From Limobrevibacterium gyesilva (GTDB lineage: Bacteria; Pseudomonadota; Alphaproteobacteria; Acetobacterales; Acetobacteraceae): 64,000 bases of DNA. The stretch spans positions 1-64,000 of the forward strand of contig NZ_JAPDNT010000012.1 in assembly GCF_025989185.1 (NCBI RefSeq), written 5' to 3'. The translations under genes were made by a program, and so were the position numbers. This document shows positions 42,031 to 51,510 of this stretch, in pieces; the first letter of the stretch is position 1; every line of letters begins with the position of its first letter. The notes beneath the pieces were generated by a model. The model worked only from the letters and a program-made list of their open reading frames with translations. It made no database searches and was not told the origin of the DNA.

Positions 42031-43827
42031 GTGGAGCTGCAAGCTACAACGCAAGGGAGTCGACCGGCGCCGTCTGCGGCCGGCGCCGTCGGGACACGGT
42101 CGGCGGCTGCTCGGCCGGTCGCGGTGGTGGTCTGGCTGTGGTCGGCGCTGCTGCTGGCGATCCTGACCTTCCTGGTGATCTATCCGACCGGGATGCTGCT
42201 GCTGGGCACGCTCACCGATTCCAATCCGGTGACCGACGGCTACCAGAACATGCACCTGTCGCTGGGCAATTTCGCGACGGTGCTGGCCAACCCGAACGTG
42301 CACGCGGCACTCGGCAACTCGTTGCTGGCCTGCACCGGCGGCACCGTGGTGGCGGTGGTGATCGGGCTCGCCTTCGCCTGGATCGTGGTGCGCACCAACA
42401 CGCCGTGGAAGGGGTTCATCGCGAGTGCCGGGATGCTGCCGCTGTTCGTGCCGCCGCTGGTGGCGGGCGTGGCCTGGGCGATCCTGGGGTCGCCGAAGAC
42501 CGGCCTGATCAACACGATGCTGGCGCGGATGGGCATCGAGGCGCGGGTGAACCTCTATTCCATGGCCGGCATCATCTTCGTGTTCGGCATGTACTACGCG
42601 CCCTATGTCTACATGTTCACCGCGGCGGCGCTGCGCAACATGGACCCGTCGCTGGAGGAAGCGGCCGAGATCTCCGGCGCGGGCCCGGTGCGCACGCTGC
42701 TGACCATTACGTTCCCGCTGATTGCGCCCGCCATCATTTCCGGCATGCTGCTGTCCTTCGTGGTGATGCTGGGCATCTACGGCATTCCCGCGGTGCTGGG
42801 CGCGCCGGCCGACATTCCCGTGCTCACCACCTACATCTTCGCGCTGACATCCTGGGCGCCGCCGCGCTACAGCACCGCCGCGGCCGTGGCCATGATCCTG
42901 ATGGTGGTGACGGGCATCCTGGTGGTGCTGCAGCAGAAGGTGCTGTCGGGGCGCAGCTTCACCACGGTGGCCGGCAAGGCGTTCCGGCCGCGGTCGCTGA
43001 ACCTTGGGCCATGGCGATTCCTGACGCTGGGGCTCGCGTTCGTCTATCTGATCATCGTGGTGGTGCTGCCGACGCTCGCCCTGCTGGTGGCGGCGTTCCG
43101 GAAGTTCCTGTTCATCCGCGACTTCGCCAGCCTGTTCGACGGCAAGCAATACGGGCTGATGCATTTCCAGCGGCTGTTCGCCAATCCGGCCACGGTGAAC
43201 TCGATCATCAACACGATGAAGGTCGGCGTGATCACCGCGCTGATCGGCGGCGTGCTGGCATTCGCCATCGGCTATACCGTCAACCGCACCCAGGCGCCGG
43301 CGCGGCGGGCGATCGACGTGATCGCAACCGCCCCGGTGGCCATTCCCGGCCTGGTGATCGGTGTCGCCTATCTGTGGGCGTGGATCGGGCTGCCCGGCGG
43401 ATTCTACGGCACCATCTGGATCCTCGCGCTGGCCTTCGTGGCGCGCTTCCTGCCGGACACGATTAAGGCGCTGTCGACATCGCTGATGCAGATCCATCGC
43501 GAGCTGGAAGAGGCGGCCTGGATCTGCGGACGCGGCGTGCTGAGCACGATCGTGACGATCATGCTGCCGCTGGCGCGGCCGGGCGTGGTGGCGGCGATGA
43601 CGCTGCTGTTCGTGCTGGCGATCCGCGAGCTGGGCTCGTCGCTGTTCCTGTATTCCAGCAGCACGATGGTGATGGCGGTGCAGCTGCTGGGTTATTACGA
43701 AGGCGGCAATATCAGCGTCACCGCGGCGTTCAGCCTGGTGCAGATGGTGATCCTGGGGGCGCTGATCGGGGTCGCGCACTGGCTGTCGCGTGGCGCCGCC
43801 GATGGCGGCGTCGGCCGCTCGGGTTGA
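42031..43827 (+). CDS. ABC transporter permease with two fused membrane domains (ferric/polyamine type)
   Basis: A 598-residue inner-membrane protein with about twelve membrane segments. Two BPD_transp_1 units are visible, each with an EAA loop: EEAAEISGAGPVRTLLTITF (about residue 210) and EEAAWICGRGVLSTIVTIML (about 495). Double-length permeases of this type (FbpB/AfuB-like) import ferric iron, phosphonates or polyamines. GTG 42031 has AGGGAG six bases upstream; a longer frame exists but lacks a site. It is followed by a Tat-leader binding protein and an ATPase, making a complete importer. No ferric uptake regulator box was recognised in the 253-base gap upstream. Confidence 0.88.
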   Translation: MELQATTQGSRPAPSAAGAVGTRSAAARPVAVVVWLWSALLLAILTFLVIYPTGMLLLGTLTDSNPVTDGYQNMHLSLGNFATVLANPNVHAALGNSLLACTGGTVVAVVIGLAFAWIVVRTNTPWKGFIASAGMLPLFVPPLVAGVAWAILGSPKTGLINTMLARMGIEARVNLYSMAGIIFVFGMYYAPYVYMFTAAALRNMDPSLEEAAEISGAGPVRTLLTITFPLIAPAIISGMLLSFVVMLGIYGIPAVLGAPADIPVLTTYIFALTSWAPPRYSTAAAVAMILMVVTGILVVLQQKVLSGRSFTTVAGKAFRPRSLNLGPWRFLTLGLAFVYLIIVVVLPTLALLVAAFRKFLFIRDFASLFDGKQYGLMHFQRLFANPATVNSIINTMKVGVITALIGGVLAFAIGYTVNRTQAPARRAIDVIATAPVAIPGLVIGVAYLWAWIGLPGGFYGTIWILALAFVARFLPDTIKALSTSLMQIHRELEEAAWICGRGVLSTIVTIMLPLARPGVVAAMTLLFVLAIRELGSSLFLYSSSTMVMAVQLLGYYEGGNISVTAAFSLVQMVILGALIGVAHWLSRGAADGGVGRSG

Positions 43828-43860
43828 AACAACAAACGAAATGACAGGGGGAGTGTAGCC

Positions 43861-44907
43861 GTGAAGCGCATGTTGATGTCCAGGCGACAGGTGATGGCGT
43901 CGGCCGTCGGGATCGGGGCCGCGGCGATCACCCGCCGCTCGGTGGCCGCACAACCGTTCACGCCGTCGGCCGGGCTGGTGGAGGCGGCGCGCAAGGAAGG
44001 CAAGATGATCTACTACACCGCCAGCTTCACCGAGGTGGAGCAGGAGGTGATCAACGCCTTCAACAAGCGCTTCCCGTTCGTGCGCGTCGAGATGGTGCGC
44101 GCCTCCGGCGGGCAGCTGATCACGCGGGTGAAGACCGAGGCGGCGGCGGGCAAGCTGGTGGCCGATGTGGTGGACCACTCGGACCGCGGGCTGATGAAGG
44201 CGCTGGAGCACCTGTTCCAGGACTACGCGCCGCCGAACGCATCGGACTACCTGCCGTCGGCACTGGTCTCGCCCAGATTGTGGCCGCGGCTGACGCCGGG
44301 CTGGTCGATCGCCTACAACACCGAGCTGGTGAAGAATCCGCCGAAGACCTGGATGGACCTGACCAAGCCGGAATACGCCAAGGGACAGATCGGCCAGGTG
44401 ATCGGCCCGTCCGGCGGCACCACCTGGACGCGCATCATGTTCGAGCGCCAGGTGTTGGCCGAGGATTACTGGAAGCGCCAGGCGGCGACCAAGCCGGCAC
44501 TGTACCCGTCCGGCGCGCCGCTGTCCGATGCGCTGGTGCGCGGCGAGGTTTCGATCGCGCCGCTGATCTACAACGCGATCCTGCCGAAGAAGCGCGACGG
44601 CGCGCCGGTGGAAATCTTCTTCCCGCCGGAGGGCGTGCCGATCGTCCCCTACGCCACCGGCATTCCGAAGACCTCGGCCAACCCGAACGCAGCGCGGCTG
44701 TTCCTGGACTGGTCGCTGTCGCCCGAAGGCCAGGCCTTCACCATCAAGGACCAGGGCAACCTGACCTCGCTGAAGGAGCCGCCGTTCAATCCGGAAGGGT
44801 TCGATCCGAAAGTGGCGAAGGTGTGGGTGCCCGACTTCAAGCAGTTCGTGGAGTTGCACGACAAATGGCTGGAGGAATGGAACACCGTGTACGGATACCG
44901 CCAGTGA
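43861..44907 (+). CDS. Tat-exported solute-binding protein (ferric/polyamine type)
   Basis: A 348-residue periplasmic binding protein. The N-terminus MSRRQVMASAVGIGAAAITR has a twin-arginine signal, ending near SVAAQ. The mature part has LVEAARKEGKMIYYTASFTE, VEQEVINAFNKRFPFVRVEM, TEAAAGKLVADVVDHSD and NPNAARLFLDWSLSPEGQAF, matching the FbpA/AfuA-like family. The iron-binding double-Tyr motif of true FbpA is not obvious, so the ligand may be another chelate or a polyamine. GTG 43861 follows GGGGGAG; ATG 43870 and 43876 are possible. Thirty-three bases after the permease. Confidence 0.86.
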   Translation: MKRMLMSRRQVMASAVGIGAAAITRRSVAAQPFTPSAGLVEAARKEGKMIYYTASFTEVEQEVINAFNKRFPFVRVEMVRASGGQLITRVKTEAAAGKLVADVVDHSDRGLMKALEHLFQDYAPPNASDYLPSALVSPRLWPRLTPGWSIAYNTELVKNPPKTWMDLTKPEYAKGQIGQVIGPSGGTTWTRIMFERQVLAEDYWKRQAATKPALYPSGAPLSDALVRGEVSIAPLIYNAILPKKRDGAPVEIFFPPEGVPIVPYATGIPKTSANPNAARLFLDWSLSPEGQAFTIKDQGNLTSLKEPPFNPEGFDPKVAKVWVPDFKQFVELHDKWLEEWNTVYGYRQ

Positions 44908-44921
44908 GCGGAGCGGTTTGA

Positions 44922-46031
44922 ATGTCGGCAGAACTGGGGGTCGAACATCTGCGCAAGGTGTTCGCCACCGGCAAGCCGGCGGTGGACGACGTGAGCTTCA
45001 CCGTGCAGGCGGGCGAGATCGTGGTGCTGCTGGGGCCCTCGGGCTGCGGCAAGACCACGACGCTGCGCTGCGTGGCCGGGCTGGAGCATCCGACCGCGGG
45101 CGCCATCCGCATCGGGGGCGAGGTGATCTCCGCCCCCGAGCAGGGGGTGCTGGTGCCGCCGCGCCGGCGCAATATCGGCATGGTGTTCCAGTCCTATGCG
45201 GTGTGGCCGCATATGACCGTGCGGCAGAACGTGGCCTATCCGCTGCGGCACCGCGGCATGACGCGCGCGGAGATGGACCGCAAGGTGGCGGAGGCGCTGG
45301 AACTGGTGGACCTCTCCAGCTATGCCGACCGTGCGGTGGTGTCGCTGTCCGGCGGGCAGATGCAGCGCGTGGCGCTGGCGCGCAGCATGGTCTATCAGCC
45401 GCGGCTGCTGTTGCTGGACGAGCCGCTGAGCAACCTCGACGCGCAGCTGCGGTTGCGGCTGCGCGACGACCTGCGGCGGATCATCAAGCGGGCCGGGCTG
45501 ACGGCGCTGTACGTGACGCATGACCAGACCGAGGCGGTGGTGCTGGGCGACCGCATCGGCGTGATGCAGAACGGCAAGCTGCTGCAGATGGCGCCGCCGG
45601 ACGAAGTGTACAACCGCCCGGCGGACCTGTTCGTGGCCAGCTTCACCGGGGCATCGAACTTCGTGGCCGGGCGGGTGGTCGAACGCCAGGGAGAGTTCGG
45701 CACGATCGAAGCGGGCGGCGGACAACGGCTGACGGCGTGGCTGCCGGCGGCGCTGGCGCCGGGCGCGGCGGTGACGATCGCGATCCGGCCGGAGAACATC
45801 CGGTTCGGCCATGGCGACGGGGCGAACCGCTTTGCCGCGGAGGTGCTGGCGCAGCGCTACCAGGGCGTGCAGACGATCTACGAGCTGGGGCTGTTCGGCG
45901 CGCGCATCGAGGCGCTGGAGGTCGGCACCACCATGCGGCACGAGGTGGGCAGCCGGGTGGACGTGGTGCTGCCGCCGGATTCGTGCTGGGCCTATGAAGC
46001 CGGCACCGCCGCGGATCTGGCCGCCGACTGA
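44922..46031 (+). CDS. ABC transporter ATP-binding protein (FbpC/PotA-like)
   Basis: A 369-residue ATPase. Walker A GPSGCGKTTT is at residues 38-47, the Q-loop region is NIGMVFQSYAVWPHMTVRQN, signature LSGGQMQRVALARS, Walker B LLLLDEPLSNLDAQ and switch VTHDQTEA. The C-terminal 120 residues are a TOBE regulatory domain (FTGASNFVAGRV, AIRPENIRFG). It powers the fused permease and completes the three-gene operon. All catalytic residues are present. The substrate depends on the binding protein. Confidence 0.92.
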   Translation: MSAELGVEHLRKVFATGKPAVDDVSFTVQAGEIVVLLGPSGCGKTTTLRCVAGLEHPTAGAIRIGGEVISAPEQGVLVPPRRRNIGMVFQSYAVWPHMTVRQNVAYPLRHRGMTRAEMDRKVAEALELVDLSSYADRAVVSLSGGQMQRVALARSMVYQPRLLLLDEPLSNLDAQLRLRLRDDLRRIIKRAGLTALYVTHDQTEAVVLGDRIGVMQNGKLLQMAPPDEVYNRPADLFVASFTGASNFVAGRVVERQGEFGTIEAGGGQRLTAWLPAALAPGAAVTIAIRPENIRFGHGDGANRFAAEVLAQRYQGVQTIYELGLFGARIEALEVGTTMRHEVGSRVDVVLPPDSCWAYEAGTAADLAAD

Positions 46032-46064
46032 CGCATCCGTGCGGCCGGGGATCGAAACGCCGCG

Positions 46065-46844
46065 CTATGCTGCCGGAGTCGCGTCGATATCGACGCTGCT
46101 GGGGTCGAAGCCCTGGTTGGAACGCAGCAATTGCTTCGTATAGGGATGCGTCACCGTGCCGCTGGCCAGCGCGTCGGCGGTGGTGAGCTCCAGCAGCTCG
46201 CCGCGGCTCATCACGCCGATGCGCTCGCAGAGATGCGCGATCACCGCGAGGTCGTGGCTTACCATCAGCATGGTCAGGCCGTGGTCGCGCCGCAGCCGCG
46301 TGAGCAGGTTCAGGATCTCCGCCTGCACCGACACGTCCAGCGCCGAGGTCGGCTCGTCCAGCAGCAGGATGCGCGGCTGCAGGATCAACGCGCGGGCGAT
46401 GGCGACGCGCTGGCGTTGGCCGCCGGAGAGCTGGTGCGGATAGCGGAAGCGGTGCTCGCGCCCCAGGCCCACCTCGCGCAGGGCGGTGGCGACGCGGCGG
46501 TCGGCGTCGCCGAGGCGATGGATCGCCACGGGCATGCTGAGGATCTGGTCGACGGTCTGGTTCGGGTGCAGCGACCCGTACGGGTCCTGGAACACCATCT
46601 GCACCATCTTGCGCGTGGCCGTGCTGCGGCGGCGGCCCATCTCCTGGCCCGCCAGCACGATGCGCCCCTCGGCATGCGCGATCAGGCCGGCGACGGCGCG
46701 CAGCACCGTGGACTTGCCGGAACCGGACTCGCCGACCAGCCCGAACGCCTCGCCGGGAGTGACGTGCAGGGACACGTCGCTTGCCGCCAGCACGCGCCGG
46801 GCGCCGGTGCCATAGGCAACCGATACGTTCTCGAGCGTGATCAC
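46065..46844 (-). CDS. Dipeptide-type ABC transporter ATP-binding protein (DppF-like)
   Basis: A 259-residue ATPase and the last gene of a five-gene peptide-type importer. Walker A GESGSGKST lies at about 38-46, MVFQDPYGSLHPNQTV is the Dpp/Opp Q-loop, then LSGGQRQRVAIARAL, LLLLDEPTSALDVSVQ and VSHDLAVI. GTG 46844 overlaps the stop of the preceding ATPase gene in a GTGA arrangement. The C-terminal oligopeptide domain is shortened (HPYTKQLLRSNQG then 17 residues). Convergent with the ferric-type ATPase gene. Confidence 0.9.
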   Translation of the reverse strand: MITLENVSVAYGTGARRVLAASDVSLHVTPGEAFGLVGESGSGKSTVLRAVAGLIAHAEGRIVLAGQEMGRRRSTATRKMVQMVFQDPYGSLHPNQTVDQILSMPVAIHRLGDADRRVATALREVGLGREHRFRYPHQLSGGQRQRVAIARALILQPRILLLDEPTSALDVSVQAEILNLLTRLRRDHGLTMLMVSHDLAVIAHLCERIGVMSRGELLELTTADALASGTVTHPYTKQLLRSNQGFDPSSVDIDATPAA

Positions 46845-47710
46845 GGCGTTGCGTCCGTCAGGGGTGCCACGTCTTCCAACCAGGCGGGATCGCGCTGCAG
46901 TTGCGGCAGCACGAGGCGCCGGTGGCCGAGTTCGGGCAATGCGGCGAGCAGGCCGCGGGTATAGGGATGCTGCGCCTCGGACAGATGCGCGGCCTTGCAG
47001 CTTTCGACGATCTGGCCGGCATACATCACCAGCACCCGGTCGCAGAACGAGGACACGAGATGCAGGTTGTGGCTTATCAGGATCAGCCCCATGCCACGCT
47101 TGCGCACCTGTTCGTCCATGATGGCGAGGACCTGGTGCTGCACGGTGACGTCCAGCGCCGAGGTCGGCTCGTCGGCAATCAGCAGGTCGGGGCCGGCGAT
47201 CAGCATCATCGCAATCATGATGCGCTGGCCCATCCCGCCGGAAACCTGGTGCGGATACTGGGTGTAGACGCGTTCGGGGTCGCGGATATGCACGGCCTCC
47301 AGCATTTCCAGCGCGGCGGCGCGGGCCTGTTTCGCCGAGCTGCGGAAGTGGTGGCGGTGGGTTTCGGCGATCTGGCGGCCGACGGTCATCACCGGGTCGA
47401 GCGAGTATTTCGGGTCCTGCAGCACCATGGCGATGCGCTTGCCGCGCAGCTTGCGGAAGCCACGCTCGTTCAGCGTACGCAAATCGGTGTCGCCCAGCCG
47501 CAGCAGGTCGGCCTCGACGCGGCCGGGTTCGGGCACCAGCCCCATGATGGCGCGCCCGGTGGTGGACTTGCCCGATCCGGACTCGCCGACAATGCCCAGC
47601 CGCTCGCGCCCCAGCGTGAAGCTGACATTGCGGACGGCGCGGAAATCACCCTCGTCGCTGGGATAGACGACGCGCAGGTTGCGCACGGTCAGCAGCGGCG
47701 CGTCGCTCAT
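46841..47710 (-). CDS. Dipeptide-type ABC transporter ATP-binding protein (DppD-like)
   Basis: A 289-residue ATPase: Walker A GESGSGKSTT at about 41-50, Q-loop MVLQDPKYSLDPVMTVG, signature VSGGMGQRIMIAMML (the GGMGQR form), Walker B LLIADEPTSALDVTVQ, switch ISHNLHLVSSF and the C-terminal HPYTRGLLAALPELGHRR with an oligopeptide transporter tail. His is replaced by Asn in the switch motif (SHNL), which is common in DppD proteins. Coupled by ATGA overlaps to both neighbours. Confidence 0.9.
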   Translation of the reverse strand: MSDAPLLTVRNLRVVYPSDEGDFRAVRNVSFTLGRERLGIVGESGSGKSTTGRAIMGLVPEPGRVEADLLRLGDTDLRTLNERGFRKLRGKRIAMVLQDPKYSLDPVMTVGRQIAETHRHHFRSSAKQARAAALEMLEAVHIRDPERVYTQYPHQVSGGMGQRIMIAMMLIAGPDLLIADEPTSALDVTVQHQVLAIMDEQVRKRGMGLILISHNLHLVSSFCDRVLVMYAGQIVESCKAAHLSEAQHPYTRGLLAALPELGHRRLVLPQLQRDPAWLEDVAPLTDATP

Positions 47711-48633
47711 CCGGCGCGCGAGTCCGACACGTCGCGCAGGCCGTCGCCCAGCAGGTTGAAGCCGACACTGGTGATGAAGATCGCCATGCCCGGGATGGTC
47801 GCGACCCACCACTGGTCCAGCAGCACCTGCCGGCCGGAGGACACCATGGCCCCCCATTCCGGCGCTGGCGGCTGGGCGCCGAGGCCGAGAAAGCCGAGGC
47901 CGGCGGCGGTGAGGATGATGCCGGCCATGTCCAGCGTGAGACGGATGATGACCGAGGGCAGGCAGAGCGGGACGATCTGGGTCAGCAGGATGCGCAGATG
48001 CGACGCGCCCTGCAGCTCCGCGGCCTCGATGAACTCGGCGCGGCGGCGGGTGAGCGTCTCGGCGCGGGCCAGTCTTGCGTAGGGGGGCCACGTCGTCAGG
48101 GCGATGGCGATGACGGCGTTCTCGATGCCCGGACCGAGTGCCGCGGCGAAGGCGAGTGCCAGCACGAGGCGCGGGAAGGCCAGGAAGATGTCGGTGATGC
48201 GCATCAGCACGGCATCGACCATGCCGCCGAAATAGCCGGCAGGCAGGCCGATGCCGAGGCCGACGGGCACGACGATCGCGGAGACCAGGGCGACGATGGT
48301 CAGCGTGATGCGCGAGCCGAAGACGACACGGGCGTAGATGTCGCGACCCAGTTCGTCGGTGCCGAACCAGTGCTGCCAGGAGGCGGGTTCGAGGCGCTGG
48401 GTCAGCACCTGCAGCGTCGCCGCCTCGCGGTCGGCGATCAGCGGCGCGAAGATGGCGATGCCGACCAGCAGCAGCACCACGCCGAACCCGGTCATGGCGA
48501 GACCATTGCGGCGGAAGCCCAGCCAGGCGCGGTACCAGCGCCCGAGCCGCGCCTGCCAGCGGCTGCCCGGCGCCTGATCCAGCAGCCAGCCGCGCCAGTG
48601 GCCGAGATCCGCGCGAAGGGTAACGTCGCTCAT
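47707..48633 (-). CDS. Dipeptide-type ABC transporter permease (DppC-like)
   Basis: A 308-residue permease with an N-terminal cytosolic stretch, six membrane segments and the DppC landmark HWFGTDELGRDIYARVVFGS. The EAA loop is EAAELQGASHLRILLTQIVP. ATG 48633 overlaps the stop of the DppB-like gene in an ATGA arrangement. With the DppB-like partner it forms the pore of the importer. Family call is firm; peptide versus other substrate is not. Confidence 0.92.
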   Translation of the reverse strand: MSDVTLRADLGHWRGWLLDQAPGSRWQARLGRWYRAWLGFRRNGLAMTGFGVVLLLVGIAIFAPLIADREAATLQVLTQRLEPASWQHWFGTDELGRDIYARVVFGSRITLTIVALVSAIVVPVGLGIGLPAGYFGGMVDAVLMRITDIFLAFPRLVLALAFAAALGPGIENAVIAIALTTWPPYARLARAETLTRRRAEFIEAAELQGASHLRILLTQIVPLCLPSVIIRLTLDMAGIILTAAGLGFLGLGAQPPAPEWGAMVSSGRQVLLDQWWVATIPGMAIFITSVGFNLLGDGLRDVSDSRAG

Positions 48634-49703
48634 GACGACTCCCGCGCGCGCGGGTCGACCAGCGGGTAGAGCAGGTCCGACAGCATGTTGAGGCCGATAT
48701 AGACGACGCCCACCAGCATGGTGCCGCCGAGCACGGCGTTCAGGTCGGCGTTGAACAGCGAGTTCTTCATGTACAGTCCCAGGCCGGGCCAGGCGAAAAC
48801 GGTTTCGGTGAGCACGGCGCCTTCCAGCAGGCTGCCGAAGGTCAGCGCGATCACCGTGATCAGCTGGACCCACGCATTGCCGAGCGCGTGCACCCAGACC
48901 ACGCGGAAGGGCGAAAGTCCCTTGGCCAAGGCTGCCAGCACGTATTCCTGGCGCAACTGGCTGAGCATGAAGCTGCGCGTCATGCGCGCGACATAGGCGA
49001 GCGACAGGTAACCGAGGATCGACGCCGGCAGCACCAGATGGCTGAGAGCGTTGACGAACACGTCATGCTCGCCGGCGATCAGGCTGTCCACGACGATCAG
49101 GCCGGTGACGGTGGGCACGATGTCGTCGAAGCCGACATCGAGGCGCCCCGGCCCCTCGACCCAGCCGAGCTTGGCGTAGAAGGCGAGCAGGCCGACGAGA
49201 CCCAGCCAGAACACCGGCATCGAGTAGCCCAGCAGCGAGCCGAAGCGGATGACCTGATCCTGCCAGCGGCCGCGATGGGTCGCGGCGATCACGCCGATGG
49301 GAACACCGAAAATCACGCCGATGATGAGGGCGAGCAGCGACAGCTCGAGCGTCGCGGGAAACACATGCAGCAGGTCGGCCAGGACTGGCTGCGAGGTGAT
49401 GACGGAATTGCCGAAATCGCCATGCAGCACCTTCATGAGATAGCGCCAGTACTGCACTGGGAGCGGCAGGTCGAGGCCGATCTCGGCGCGGACCCGGGCA
49501 TAGACATCGGGCGGCGCCTTGTCGCCGACGATGGCCAGCACGGGATCGATCGGGATCACGCGGCCGATCACGAAGGTGACACAGGTCAGGCCGAGGAAGG
49601 TCAGCAGGACGGAGAACAGCACCTTCAGCACGCGATGGACGGGCCCGGCGATCTGCCGGACCCATCCATGCGCCGAAGGCGTCGCAAGCGCCGCGACGTT
49701 CAT
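48630..49703 (-). CDS. Dipeptide-type ABC transporter permease (DppB-like)
   Basis: A 357-residue permease with six membrane segments. It shows VIGRVIPIDPVLAIVGDKAP, LDLPLPVQYWRYLMKVLHGD and FGNSVIT, the DppB N-terminal pattern, and the C-terminal loop SLLEGAVLTETVFAWPGLG. An N-terminal extension of about 20 residues is present. It begins nine bases after the binding-protein gene and overlaps the DppC-like gene by four bases. Confidence 0.92.
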   Translation of the reverse strand: MNVAALATPSAHGWVRQIAGPVHRVLKVLFSVLLTFLGLTCVTFVIGRVIPIDPVLAIVGDKAPPDVYARVRAEIGLDLPLPVQYWRYLMKVLHGDFGNSVITSQPVLADLLHVFPATLELSLLALIIGVIFGVPIGVIAATHRGRWQDQVIRFGSLLGYSMPVFWLGLVGLLAFYAKLGWVEGPGRLDVGFDDIVPTVTGLIVVDSLIAGEHDVFVNALSHLVLPASILGYLSLAYVARMTRSFMLSQLRQEYVLAALAKGLSPFRVVWVHALGNAWVQLITVIALTFGSLLEGAVLTETVFAWPGLGLYMKNSLFNADLNAVLGGTMLVGVVYIGLNMLSDLLYPLVDPRARESS

Positions 49704-49712
49704 GCGCGGCCG

Positions 49713-51305
49713 TTACTTCTTGATCGTGCGATAGAAGTTCAGGTCTTCGGTGATGCCGCCCTTGAACCCCTTCACGTTGGCGCGAGACGCAACCTCGGCC
49801 GTGTTCTGGAACATGATGATGAACGGCCCTTCGTCCGTCACCTTGCGCTGCAGGTCGGCATACATCGCCGCGCGCTTCTTGGTGTCCAGCTCCTTCGCCG
49901 CCGCCAGCATGTCCTTGGTGACATCGGGGATATACCAGTGGTTGCGCCAGGCCAGCGGCCGGACCTTCGGTGTGTCGGAGTTGTCGTCGTTATGCGCGAA
50001 GGTGTCGGCGTTGGTGTGCGGGTCGAAGTAGTCCGGCCCCCAGCTGATCAGCAGCAGCTGATGCTTGCGCGCCCGGTAGACGCCGATGACCTGCTTCAGC
50101 TCGGACGGCACGATGTTGAGCTTGATGCCGGCCTGGCCCATCGTCTGCTGCATCGACTGGGCGATCTCGGTGAACGGCGAGGTGTTCGGCGCGTCGAACT
50201 TGAGCTCGAAGCCGTTGGGATAGCCGGCCTCGGCCAGCAGCGCCTTCGCCTTGGCCACGTCCAGCTTGTAGGGGTTGTAGGCGATGGCGCTGAAGAAGCC
50301 GAGCGGCAGGAAGCTCTCCTGCACGATGAAGCGACCCTTCAGGAACGAGTTCACCATGCCGTTGTAGTCGACGAGGTATTTCATCGCCTCGCGAACCTTC
50401 GGGTTCTTGAGGTGCTCGTCGGCTGTGTTCATGGCCGCGTACCAGGTGTTGGCACCCGGGAACTGCTCGATGCGGATGGCCTTGTTCTCGGCCAGCGGGG
50501 CGAGCTGGTCGGGCGACAGGTCGCGGGCGATGTCGATGTCACCCTTCTCCAGCAGCAAGCGCTGCGACGCCGGCTCCGGCACGTGGCGGACCACCACGCG
50601 CTTCATGGCGGGCGCGCCGAGACGGAACGTGGGATTGGCTTCGAGCGTGACCGACTCGTTCGGCTTCCAGGCGACCAACCTGTAGGCGCCGGACGCGGCG
50701 GAGTGCGATTTCAGCCAGGCGTTGCCGAGGTCGCCGTTGACCTCGTTGGCCATCGCCACCTTCTTCTCGACCACCGAGGCGACGATCGAGGTCATGAGGT
50801 TCAGCACCAGCGACGGCGCGAAATCCTCGGTGATGGTGACTTGCAAGGCGTTCGGGCCGGTGGCCTTCACCAGGTCCTTCACGTTGTCCTTGGTCCAGCC
50901 GAGCTGGGTGAACAGGAAGGCCGGCGTCTTGTTCATGAGCACGACGCGCTGCAGCGAGAACGCGACGTCTTCGGCGGTGACGGGGGCGCCGCTCTGGAAC
51001 TTCAGGTTGGGACGGAGCTTGAAGTTGTAGACCTTGCCGTCCGGGCTGATGGTCCAGCTTTCGGCCACGCCGCCGACCAGCTTGGTGACGTCCTCGGCCT
51101 CGTAGCGCAGCAGGCGGTCGTAGATGTTGGTCGCGATCTCGATCCCGCTGAGCTCATAGGCCTCGCCGGGATCAAGCGTGAGGATGTCGTCGATCTGCTT
51201 GGCGATGACCACGGTGTCGGCGGGCGTTGCCGCATGCGCGACCGGGCTCGCGAACGCCAAGGGAAGCGCCACCGCGAGGGTGGCGAACGACAGTCGTTTA
51301 GACAT
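49713..51305 (-). CDS. ABC transporter substrate-binding protein, family 5 (operon-linked)
   Basis: A 530-residue exported protein and first gene of the five-gene importer. The Sec leader is LSFATLAVALPLAFASPVAHA. Family text: ESWTISPDGKVYNFKLRPNL, FQSGAPVTAEDVAFSLQRV, AASGAYRLVAWKPNES and YNPYKLDVAKAKALLAEAGY, ending FQNTAEVASRANVKGF. GGGAGA precedes ATG 51305. Unlike the two family 5 proteins at 3.8-8.2 kb it has its permeases and ATPases downstream, and they might also serve those orphan proteins. Substrate class peptide or opine-like; not resolvable here. Confidence 0.9.
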   Translation of the reverse strand: MSKRLSFATLAVALPLAFASPVAHAATPADTVVIAKQIDDILTLDPGEAYELSGIEIATNIYDRLLRYEAEDVTKLVGGVAESWTISPDGKVYNFKLRPNLKFQSGAPVTAEDVAFSLQRVVLMNKTPAFLFTQLGWTKDNVKDLVKATGPNALQVTITEDFAPSLVLNLMTSIVASVVEKKVAMANEVNGDLGNAWLKSHSAASGAYRLVAWKPNESVTLEANPTFRLGAPAMKRVVVRHVPEPASQRLLLEKGDIDIARDLSPDQLAPLAENKAIRIEQFPGANTWYAAMNTADEHLKNPKVREAMKYLVDYNGMVNSFLKGRFIVQESFLPLGFFSAIAYNPYKLDVAKAKALLAEAGYPNGFELKFDAPNTSPFTEIAQSMQQTMGQAGIKLNIVPSELKQVIGVYRARKHQLLLISWGPDYFDPHTNADTFAHNDDNSDTPKVRPLAWRNHWYIPDVTKDMLAAAKELDTKKRAAMYADLQRKVTDEGPFIIMFQNTAEVASRANVKGFKGGITEDLNFYRTIKK

Positions 51306-51510
51306 GCCAAATCTCCCTGCTTCTTCTTGGGGAACGATTAGGCCCAACGTCGGGCGTGAACGCAACTGCCAATCGAAGGGGCGCCCGAATGGATCGCGCA
51401 GCCCCCGCGACAGACACTGCCGCCGCCCCGATTGCTCTCCAGTTGCGCTATTCGATGCCAATACGTATCTAACAGCTGCCGCAAGGTGGCCATGGCGGGC
51501 GGGTATACTG

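Noticed and set aside
41866-44859. Open frame of about 1000 codons on the minus strand
   Set aside because: Antisense to the permease and binding protein of a clear ABC operon; composition is Arg/Gln/His-rich without domains.
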